Part shown: piece after piece, positions 1 to 4,040 of the stretch
Numbering within the stretch: the first letter of the stretch is position 1
How the letters are laid out: every line of letters begins with the position of its first letter
NCBI GenBank assembly: GCA_026014845.1
Contig: JAOZHM010000244.1
Location: 1-6,057 of the forward strand
Length of the DNA: 6,057 nt
Source of the DNA: Candidatus Bathyarchaeota archaeon
GTDB lineage: Archaea > Thermoproteota > Bathyarchaeia > Bathyarchaeales > Bathycorpusculaceae
Reading direction: 5' to 3'
Notes under the pieces: generated by a model
The model's input: the letters and a program-made list of their open reading frames with translations, nothing else
Database searches by the model: none
Told to the model about the DNA's origin: nothing
Program-made: the position numbers and the translations under genes

Positions 1-2
1 CG

Positions 3-47
3 ATTAAACAACTGAAGGCTGAAGGCAAAGTGAAAGAGGCTGAGTAA
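3..47 (+). CDS. C-terminal end of an unidentified protein (5' end outside window)
   Basis: Only the last 14 codons and a TAA stop at 45-47 are present. The readable tail is IKQLKAEGKVKEAE, a charged, probably helical end rich in Lys and Glu. The frame is open to the left edge of the window. The other two + strand frames hit stops within the first 15 bases, which favours this frame. The tail is too short to assign a family. The next ATG (49) begins one base after this stop, so if the following ORF is real the two would be translationally coupled. Confidence 0.5.
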   Translation: MKQLKAEGKVKEAE

Positions 48-48
48 A

Positions 49-231
49 ATGGCTGTCCATACTAATGCTGGCGACTGCATTTTAGGGAAAAGATTGGTTT
101 ATGAAGCCAGAAAAGTTACGCCCCCTTCACTGATTAGGAAAGGCGGAAGACATCGAGGGCTGAGAGGAAAACTCTACGACGCGAAATGCTGGATTGAAAC
201 ACCAATACAAAAAGCATGGGCACCAAACTAG
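49..231 (+). CDS. Doubtful small basic hypothetical protein (60 aa)
   Basis: The ORF starts with ATG one base after the preceding stop. A GAGG at 36-39 sits 9 bases upstream and could act as a ribosome binding site. The product is 60 residues and strongly basic, with two Cys (residues 10 and 47) and an Arg/Lys/Gly-rich centre around residues 28-42. I recognise no domain. In favour: the stop-start spacing, the candidate RBS, and archaeal-looking codons (AGA, AGG and ATA are used). Against: no family match from memory, and it abuts the decayed gene at 239-614, so it could be chance or the remains of something longer. It ends 8 bases before the end of the - strand remnant and does not overlap it. 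I give it less than an even chance of being a functional gene. Confidence 0.3.
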   Translation: MAVHTNAGDCILGKRLVYEARKVTPPSLIRKGGRHRGLRGKLYDAKCWIETPIQKAWAPN

Positions 232-238
232 GATAGTT

Positions 239-614
239 CTACAATCGAGGAAAACAGAAGTCAATTTTCACTTTGGCCTTGTAGAAAGCTTGGTCTGCTT
301 TTATGGTGCAAGTTTAACTGGTGTTAGAGCATGTTTGCTTGACGCTTTTGCAATTTTAAACGCAATTTCGACTGTTTCTCTTATCCCTTTTTTTGTTAAA
401 TCTGTCTTTGACTGAAACCTCAATGCATCATTAACTAACATTCTTGCGCCATTCCACGTCTGCAATTGATGACCCCGCGCTGAATCTTGTCATCAGCAAC
501 TATTATAAGCTCATTGTAATGGCCTTCAAGGCTAACGTCCACACAGTCTGCACAGAGTTTAGAAGAATGTTCAGCGGCAAATGAAGCCAGATTTTCCTCC
601 GTAAACCGCTCCAT
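239..614 (-). pseudogene. Decayed N-terminal fragment of a TldD/PmbA-family protein
   Basis: Read on the - strand from the ATG at 614-612, the product begins MERFTEENLASFAAEHSSKL and continues through CVDVSLEGHYNELIIVADDK and IQRGVINCRRGM. It then stops early at 437-435. Restoring one G to the GG at 449-450 changes RGMAQEC-stop into RGMGARMLVN, as in TldD/PmbA proteins. That frame then runs through TDLTKKGIRETVEIAFKIAK and KHALTPVKLAP to a second in-frame stop. One further missing base near 303-304 restores PVKADQAFYKAKVKID, after which a stop falls at 241-239. The pattern of 'exposed beta region, RGmGaRvLVn, then a helix with ETVE.A.KIAKAS' is that of the N-terminal TldD/PmbA domain. These proteins are metallopeptidases of the TldD/TldE system acting in peptide maturation or breakdown. 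The HExxxH metal site lies in the C-terminal half and is absent. The usual Gly-rich stretch after LVN is eroded to NDALRF, which argues for true decay and not only sequencing error. Confidence 0.7.
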
Positions 615-645
615 TCGATTAACGTATGCGTTTTTTAGTGTTTAG

Positions 646-653
646 CTTAAAAG
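646..653 (-). promoter_or_regulatory. TATA-like box upstream of the TldD/PmbA remnant
   Basis: The octamer CTTTTAAG on the - strand is centred about 35 bases upstream of the ATG at 614. The same octamer occurs in front of the hydrolase and larA genes in this window, which supports it as a promoter element. It would place the start site about 10 bases before the ATG. Positional evidence only. Confidence 0.4.
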
Positions 654-738
654 TTTTTGCAGAGTATACGCTCTTTTGTAAAAAACATGTCTAAACGCGA
701 TGTTCAAACAATGGTTTTCTATTCGAAAACAACGGAAA

Positions 739-750
739 ATTTTTTATCTA
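739..750 (+). promoter_or_regulatory. Probable TATA box of the zinc-ribbon gene
   Basis: An A/T-rich block with the core TTTTTATC (741-748) lies about 50 bases before the ATG at 797. With usual archaeal spacing (start site about 25 bases downstream) transcription would begin near 768-772. The leader would then be about 25 bases and carry the strong AGGAGG at 783-788. The placement is inferred from sequence only. Confidence 0.45.
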
Positions 751-782
751 TCATCATCAGAAACCATGGCTATTGAGAATGT

Positions 783-788
783 AGGAGG
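783..788 (+). promoter_or_regulatory. Strong Shine-Dalgarno sequence of the zinc-ribbon gene
   Basis: AGGAGG lies 8 bases before the ATG at 797. It is the best Shine-Dalgarno match in the window and fixes the start of this very short gene. A 12-codon ORF from an ATG at 766 (stop 802-804) runs through it and overlaps the zinc-ribbon start out of frame. Confidence 0.7.
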
Positions 789-796
789 AAAATTGA

Positions 797-973
797 ATGG
801 CTAAATGTCCAAAATGTGGAACAGAAGTTTCTAAAGAGAGAAAAAGTTGGAAAATGGCTGGGCGTCCAGATAGAAAAGGAAAAAGAATGGAACTGGAAAT
901 CGGACTTTTCGACTGTCCTAAATGTAAGAAATCCTTCCGAAAAGTGTTGAGCAAAAAGAAGATTCCAGCCTAA
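797..973 (+). CDS. Small two-knuckle zinc-ribbon protein (58 aa), possibly chromatin-associated
   Basis: The product is a 58-residue basic protein starting MAKCPKCGTEVSKERKSWKM. Two CPxC knuckles, Cys4/Cys7 and Cys40/Cys43, are placed to bind one zinc ion as a zinc ribbon. Between them is a basic linker (GRPDRKGKR), then a strand with ELEIGLFDCPKC. The C-terminus, FRKVLSKKKIPA, is strongly basic. Such proteins usually bind nucleic acid or act as small partners of larger machines. The IGLF segment and basic tail recall archaeal small chromatin proteins of the Cren7 type, and I recall similar TACK-archaeal zinc ribbons under such names, but that link is weak. The start is decided by AGGAGG 8 bases upstream. 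The decayed ORF downstream (998-1210) is clearly a paralogue: the CPxCGT, W and CPKCxKxFRxVxSK positions align. Existence of the gene is near certain; its function is not known. Confidence 0.85.
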   Translation: MAKCPKCGTEVSKERKSWKMAGRPDRKGKRMELEIGLFDCPKCKKSFRKVLSKKKIPA

Positions 974-1010
974 AAACGCTCTGACGCTGGCGGTCGCATG
1001 CTAAAAACGC
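970..1010 (+). repeat. 10-bp direct repeat CTAAAAACGC between the zinc-ribbon genes
   Basis: CTAAAAACGC occurs at 970-979, over the stop codon of the intact zinc-ribbon gene, and again at 1001-1010, just inside the start of its broken paralogue. The copies are 31 bases apart. It could be a trace of a small duplication or slippage event, or chance. Confidence 0.35.
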
Positions 1011-1210
1011 AAGAAAGACAAACGCCTGTCCAGAATGTGGAACACCCGCAAAGGAACCATATAAAACATGGGAACTTATAGCTCCATTTCCAGACAAAAA
1101 ATGCGAATAACCGTAACAATATTGGGCATGTACGAATGCCCTAAATGCGGCAAAAATTCCGAGGCGTCGTAAGCAAAACCAAATCAGGTTCAGAAGGCAT
1201 AGAACTTTAA
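998..1210 (+). pseudogene. Frame-broken paralogue of the zinc-ribbon protein
   Basis: No single frame covers this stretch, but three pieces align in order with the intact upstream zinc ribbon. Piece one, after an ATG at 998, reads CPECGTPAKEPYKTWELIAP and on to FPDKK. Piece two reads MRITVTILGMYECPKCGK. Piece three reads KFRGVVSKTKSGSEGIEL and ends at TAA 1208-1210. Each junction is mended by one added base: near 1027, near 1100, and in the run of five A's near 1153-1157, where six would give CGKKFRG. The 213 bases plus three give exactly 72 codons. Both CPxC zinc knuckles, the Trp and the FRxVxSK segment are kept, so the protein sequence itself is not badly eroded. That leaves open recent inactivation, programmed or tolerated shifting (unlikely three times), or base-deletion errors in the assembly. 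If intact it would be a second small zinc-ribbon protein in the same transcript. Confidence 0.72.
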
Positions 1211-1255
1211 GACCATCTCCACCTTTCCCCCATTTTTCGAAAATTAAGCGTTAAG

Positions 1256-1263
1256 TTTTAAAA
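1256..1263 (+). promoter_or_regulatory. TATA box of the signal peptidase gene
   Basis: TTTTAAAA is a good archaeal TATA-type box. It predicts a start site near 1285, giving a leader of about 24 bases to the ATG at 1309. It overlaps by one base the inverted repeat at 1263-1278. Confidence 0.5.
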
Positions 1264-1278
1264 CATAGAATGCTATGT
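1263..1278 (+). promoter_or_regulatory. Perfect 6-bp inverted repeat directly downstream of the TATA box
   Basis: ACATAG, four bases (AATG), then CTATGT forms a perfect dyad. It lies between the TATA box and the predicted start site. A protein bound there would block polymerase loading, so it is a candidate operator. A chance occurrence in A/T-rich DNA is possible. Confidence 0.35.
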
Positions 1279-1308
1279 CAACAAGAGCACATTAACTAAA
1301 AAGAAGGC

Positions 1309-1947
1309 ATGACATTGACGATGGACATTGTCCCAAAAATTTGGGAAAACGAGTACGTTAAAACCGCAATAATGGTACTCTTAATTATTGGAGTAGTTTT
1401 TGGCTTCTGGTATGGCTCGCAACTAGTGTTAAATACACAGTACCCAGCGTTAGCTGTGGCTTCCGGCAGCATGTGTAAACCCTATAGGATGAATTGTGAT
1501 GGGTGGTCTCATCCGTTTAGCCAAACACTACACATAGGAGACCTAATCATAGTCCAAGGAGTGGCCCCGGAAGAAATTGAGGGAGCTCCGTATCCGGATG
1601 GTGACATTATCGTATTTCATCAACCGTCTGCTGGTGGTGAACTAATCGTTCATAGGGCCATTGATGAGGTTGAAAGGGATGGGATATGGTATTTCCAGAC
1701 AAAAGGTGATGGCAACCTTAGCCCTGACCATGGAGAGGTTTCAGAGGATCAAGTGGTTGGCAAAGTTATTTTACGGATTCCTTGGGTTGGGCACATCGCT
1801 CTTTTCCTGCACAACTCCTCTGGAATATTCATAATAATAATTCTGATAGTCATCTTAGTGATTGTGGAGTTTGTAATCCCAATGTTTTCAAGCGAAAAAG
1901 CTGAAGTTGACAGTGGAGAAAAATCGGAGAAGGTAGCTGAGACCTAA
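1309..1947 (+). CDS. Archaeal signal peptidase I (Sec11-like, family S26B)
   Basis: This is a membrane serine protease that removes signal peptides from exported proteins on the outer face of the cytoplasmic membrane. Residues about 18-35 form an N-terminal membrane helix, followed by the catalytic domain. The nucleophile is Ser54 in ASGSM, the general base is His115 in IVHRA, and the acidic residues are Asp134 in TKGDGN and Asp140 in SPD. The use of His in place of the bacterial Lys marks the archaeal/eukaryotic type. A second hydrophobic segment (about 173-192, Ile-rich) gives a C-terminal membrane anchor, followed by a charged tail of about 20 residues. A Cys/Pro-rich insert (about 56-72) follows the Ser motif. 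The start is uncertain: ATG 1309 has GAAGG only one base upstream, while in-frame ATG 1321 has the same GAAGG 13 bases upstream and would remove four residues. The gene has its own promoter and lies 61 bases before tbp. Confidence 0.9.
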   Translation: MTLTMDIVPKIWENEYVKTAIMVLLIIGVVFGFWYGSQLVLNTQYPALAVASGSMCKPYRMNCDGWSHPFSQTLHIGDLIIVQGVAPEEIEGAPYPDGDIIVFHQPSAGGELIVHRAIDEVERDGIWYFQTKGDGNLSPDHGEVSEDQVVGKVILRIPWVGHIALFLHNSSGIFIIIILIVILVIVEFVIPMFSSEKAEVDSGEKSEKVAET

Positions 1948-1950
1948 GGC

Positions 1951-1971
1951 TTTATAAATGGTATTTATAAA
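1951..1971 (+). promoter_or_regulatory. Tandem TATA boxes upstream of tbp
   Basis: TTTATAAA at 1951-1958 and ATTTATAAA at 1963-1971 lie 12 bases apart, about one helical turn, beginning four bases after the signal peptidase stop. The downstream box predicts a start site near 1993, giving a leader of roughly 15 bases to the ATG at 2009. Both are near-consensus archaeal TATA elements. Because the gene product binds such boxes, self-regulation is a natural idea but is not shown by the sequence. Confidence 0.65.
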
Positions 1972-2008
1972 GGGTGTGTAAACATTAGCTTATGAGAAGT
2001 TGTTGTTC

Positions 2009-2581
2009 ATGCCGAAAGCTGTATATATACATATCGAAAATGTTGTTGCTTCTGCTACCTTACATCAGAGAGTCGATTTGAACGCAGTTGTGAAGGGTTT
2101 TCCAGGTGTGGAGTACCGTCCAGAACAGTTTCCTGGACTGGTATTCAGGTTGAAAAGGCCGAAGACAGCCACCTTGATTTTTAATTCTGGAAAAATGGTC
2201 TGCACTGGGGCGAAATCCGAAAAGGAAGCTCGTAGAGCAGTTAAGAAAGTGGTTAAAGAACTGAAAAAGGGCGGGATAATAATCATTAGCAAGCCTGAGA
2301 TGAAAATCCAGAACATCGTTGCCTCTGCGAGTTTGGGCGGGCTGATAGATCTGGAAAAGGCAGCATACGATCTAGGGAAAACGATGTATGAACCTGAACA
2401 GTTTCCAGGGTTGATATATAGGATGGCTGAGCCGAAGGTTGTCATATTATTGTTTGCAAGCGGTAAACTGGTTTGTACAGGAGCGAAAAGAGAACAAGAC
2501 GTTTACGATGCGGTGGCCAAGCTTCACGTGATTCTAGAGGAAAAAGAACTTATATTCTATGAAAAAATTTCAGCCGTGTAA
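2009..2581 (+). CDS. tbp: TATA-binding protein (archaeal TBP)
   Basis: This is the general transcription factor that recognises and bends the TATA box and recruits TFB and RNA polymerase. The protein has 190 residues and consists of the two direct repeats of the saddle fold, about residues 1-90 and 91-180. The repeats carry matching segments, EQFPGLVFRL with FNSGKMVCTGAK and EQFPGLIYRM with FASGKLVCTGAK. The DNA-kinking phenylalanines are all present: Phe41 and Phe58 in the first repeat, Phe132 and Phe149 in the second. Their spacing (17 and 17, with 91 between pairs) equals that of yeast TBP. There is no acidic C-terminal tail. I chose ATG 2009 (MPKAVYIHIENVV); an in-frame TTG at 2000 would add three residues but lies close to the predicted transcription start. 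GAGAAG at 1994-1999 may be a weak ribosome binding site. The gene converges on pyrE with 19 bases between stops. Confidence 0.97.
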   Translation: MPKAVYIHIENVVASATLHQRVDLNAVVKGFPGVEYRPEQFPGLVFRLKRPKTATLIFNSGKMVCTGAKSEKEARRAVKKVVKELKKGGIIIISKPEMKIQNIVASASLGGLIDLEKAAYDLGKTMYEPEQFPGLIYRMAEPKVVILLFASGKLVCTGAKREQDVYDAVAKLHVILEEKELIFYEKISAV

Positions 2582-2612
2582 CTTCAATTTTCGCCTGTTT
2601 TCATTCTTTTTT
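2582..2612. terminator. T-rich convergent termination region between tbp and pyrE
   Basis: The two genes converge with only 19 bases between their stop codons. For tbp, T-runs occur at 2588-2591, 2598-2600 and six T's at 2607-2612, the last inside the 3' end of pyrE. For pyrE, the matching T-run on the - strand lies inside the 3' end of tbp near 2562-2567. Archaeal polymerase stops at T-runs, so overlapping termination is likely. No hairpin was seen. Confidence 0.4.
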
Positions 2613-3230
2613 GATCTGCTTCAAAATGGTCTTCAATTGCGCTTCGTCTATTGCTCCGATTTCGTACAGTCTATTGGCTATCTCACTCATTTTAAGCAGT
2701 GAATGAAGTTTTATTCCATTTTTGTCAAGTTTTTCTTTACCTTTTTCTTCTCTGTCTAGGAGCACTACAGCATCTGTGGTGACTCCTCCCTCAGCCTCTA
2801 TGGCTTTCATTGCCTCTACTAAAGATAGACCAGTTGTGATCAGGTCGTCAATTAGCAAGACGCGATCTCCAGGCGTGAGAATTCCTTCTATTCTTCTCTT
2901 TCTTCCGTGAAGCCTCACGCCTTTGCGGATGTAAAGGAACGGCTTCTTCAAGTTGTAAGCAATTAAAGAAGCAAATGGTATGCCAGCGATAGGAATTCCT
3001 GCTATTCTGTCAAAACTCTTTACCCCTATTTCCTTTTTGATGAAGCTCGTTTGCAAGTTGCAGATTTTTTGGAAGGCGTCTGGAAAGCTTGGAATTATTC
3101 TCAAGTCTATGTAGTATGGGCTTATTTTTCCACTTGTGAGTTTGAACGCTCCGAACTTTAGGGCGCCTATCTTGTTTAGGATTTTGCAGATTTCAGCTTT
3201 TACGTCTTCTCTGCTTTTTTTCTTTTGCAA
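2601..3230 (-). CDS. pyrE: Orotate phosphoribosyltransferase
   Basis: The enzyme joins orotate to PRPP to give orotidine 5'-monophosphate, the fifth step of pyrimidine synthesis in the cytoplasm. The 209-residue length is normal for the family. The substrate loop FKLTSGKISPYYIDLR lies at 29-44, GIPIAGIPFAS at 78-88, the catalytic loop IRKGVRLHGRKRRIEG at 101-116, and the PRPP-binding motif VLLIDDLITTGLS at 124-136. The flexible loop normally reads RKxxKxHG; here the second Lys is Arg106, while Arg102, Lys103 and His108 are kept. The start is TTG at 3230-3228: GGGGTGA, which contains the stop codon of the upstream hydrolase gene, lies just before it and acts as its ribosome binding site. The two genes are four bases apart and very likely cotranscribed and translationally coupled. 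The product is only the transferase domain, not fused to OMP decarboxylase. Confidence 0.93.
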   Translation of the reverse strand: MQKKKSREDVKAEICKILNKIGALKFGAFKLTSGKISPYYIDLRIIPSFPDAFQKICNLQTSFIKKEIGVKSFDRIAGIPIAGIPFASLIAYNLKKPFLYIRKGVRLHGRKRRIEGILTPGDRVLLIDDLITTGLSLVEAMKAIEAEGGVTTDAVVLLDREEKGKEKLDKNGIKLHSLLKMSEIANRLYEIGAIDEAQLKTILKQIKKE

Positions 3231-3234
3231 TGTT

Positions 3235-3924
3235 TCACCCCTTCTTAGAGACTTGATAAATTTTACCTACTTCAGGGATTAGACATGTAACGTTTGGCAT
3301 GTCCTTTTTAAGGAGTTTGGCAAAATTCTTTAGGTCTTCGGTTAAGCCTGTGTGATAGGGAACAGCCACCTTAGGCTTTGTTAATCTTGCAATTTCAACA
3401 CCAGTTTCCGGCGATGTCCCGGGCGCAATTCCAACAGTGCAGAAAACTACGTCGAGTTTTTCTCTTTTGCCTATTGCTGCCATTTCCGGAAATGGTAAAC
3501 TGTCCGATGTATGGTAAACCTTGACCCCATCTTCGCTCGTAATTATGAAAGACACTGGCGTGGCTGCTGGATGGTTACTTTTTTCTGCTTTGACCGAAAC
3601 TTCTCCAAACTTCACCTCTGAACCTAGCTGAATCTCACGTAATTTTTCTGGAGGAATCACGTTCTGAAGTCTTTGTGCGGATGTTGGGTCAGCCACGATC
3701 TCACATTGTGTGAGCTTATAGATTTCTGAAACAAGTGGTTGGTCTAAATGATCATAGTGTTCATGTGTGATTAAAACAGCGTCAAGGTTTTTGAAGTTTC
3801 GGGGTTTAACGTCAACGGGGTCTACGACTAACGTTTTTGAGGGGGTTTTAATGGTTACTCCAGCGTAGCGGTTAAACCACACAAATAGGATTTCATTTTT
3901 GCCAGGAGTTTTTTTAATTGACAT
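3235..3924 (-). CDS. Metallo-beta-lactamase-fold hydrolase (UlaG-like)
   Basis: This 229-residue protein has the metal ligands of the metallo-beta-lactamase fold: the HxHxDH motif at His54, His56, Asp58 and His59 (THEHYDHLD), His118 in SNHPA, Asp141 in YHTSDS, and His191 in PYHTG. Two metal ions, usually zinc or manganese, would bind here and activate water. The short size, N-terminal VTIKTPSKTLVVDP strand pair and absence of extra domains fit the broad UlaG/UPF0173-type group of cytoplasmic metal-dependent hydrolases. Members of this group act on lactones and phosphate or nucleotide esters, and the real substrate cannot be read from the sequence. Pairing with pyrE suggests, weakly, a link to nucleotide or PRPP metabolism. 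The ATG at 3924 lies about 12 bases after the predicted start site, and no Shine-Dalgarno sequence is visible, so translation may be near-leaderless. It is the first gene of a two-gene unit with pyrE. Confidence 0.88.
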   Translation of the reverse strand: MSIKKTPGKNEILFVWFNRYAGVTIKTPSKTLVVDPVDVKPRNFKNLDAVLITHEHYDHLDQPLVSEIYKLTQCEIVADPTSAQRLQNVIPPEKLREIQLGSEVKFGEVSVKAEKSNHPAATPVSFIITSEDGVKVYHTSDSLPFPEMAAIGKREKLDVVFCTVGIAPGTSPETGVEIARLTKPKVAVPYHTGLTEDLKNFAKLLKKDMPNVTCLIPEVGKIYQVSKKG

Positions 3925-3958
3925 GTAGAATCACGGAAAAATATTATTGTGTTAAATG

Positions 3959-3966
3959 CTTAAAAG
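3959..3966 (-). promoter_or_regulatory. Probable TATA box of the hydrolase-pyrE unit
   Basis: CTTTTAAG on the - strand is centred about 38 bases before the hydrolase ATG, predicting a leader of about 12 bases. It is part of the 12-bp direct repeat described at 3959-4003. The alternative box TTTAAC nearer the gene is weaker. Confidence 0.45.
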
Positions 3967-3991
3967 ACCTTTGATAAAGTGGTCCGTTACA

Positions 3992-3999
3992 CTTAAAAG
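3992..3999 (+). promoter_or_regulatory. Probable TATA box of larA
   Basis: CTTAAAAG is centred about 45 bases before the ATG at 4041. The predicted start near 4022 leaves a leader of about 19 bases that just includes the GGAG at 4026-4029, which lies 11 bases before the ATG. TATA box, leader and ribosome binding site therefore fit together. Confidence 0.5.
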
Positions 4000-4040
4000 A
4001 CCTGCAATAGCCTTTAACTTCCATCGGAGCGAAGCTAAAC

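Larger units (their letters stand above)
3959..4003 (+). repeat. 12-bp direct repeat CTTAAAAGACCT in the divergent promoter region
   Basis: Identical copies lie at 3959-3970 and 3992-4003, start to start 33 bases apart, which is about three turns of the helix. Both contain the CTTAAAAG core and so overlap the likely TATA boxes of the two divergent genes. They may be promoter elements, sites for a shared regulator, or both. Confidence 0.6.

Noticed and set aside
121..171. Reading of the CCCCCTTCACTGATTAGGAA region as a dispersed intergenic repeat or small RNA
   Set aside because: No second copy in the window and no stable fold could be made out by eye.
194..415. 73-codon + strand ORF
   Set aside because: It lies antisense to the TldD/PmbA remnant, whose joined - strand translation matches a known family, and it has no recognisable motif or ribosome binding site.
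661..674. AGAG...CTCT imperfect palindrome around GTATAC
   Set aside because: Four-base arms in A/T-rich DNA are expected by chance and the site does not sit at a clear promoter position.
757..954. 65-codon - strand ORF
   Set aside because: Antisense to the intact zinc-ribbon gene, which has a strong ribosome binding site and clear Cys motifs.
1992..2081. 29-codon ORF overlapping the tbp start in another frame
   Set aside because: It begins at or before the predicted transcription start and has no ribosome binding site; the tbp frame is decisive.
2065..2445. 126-codon - strand ORF
   Set aside because: Fully inside tbp on the other strand; the long open frame reflects the codon pattern of the TBP gene.
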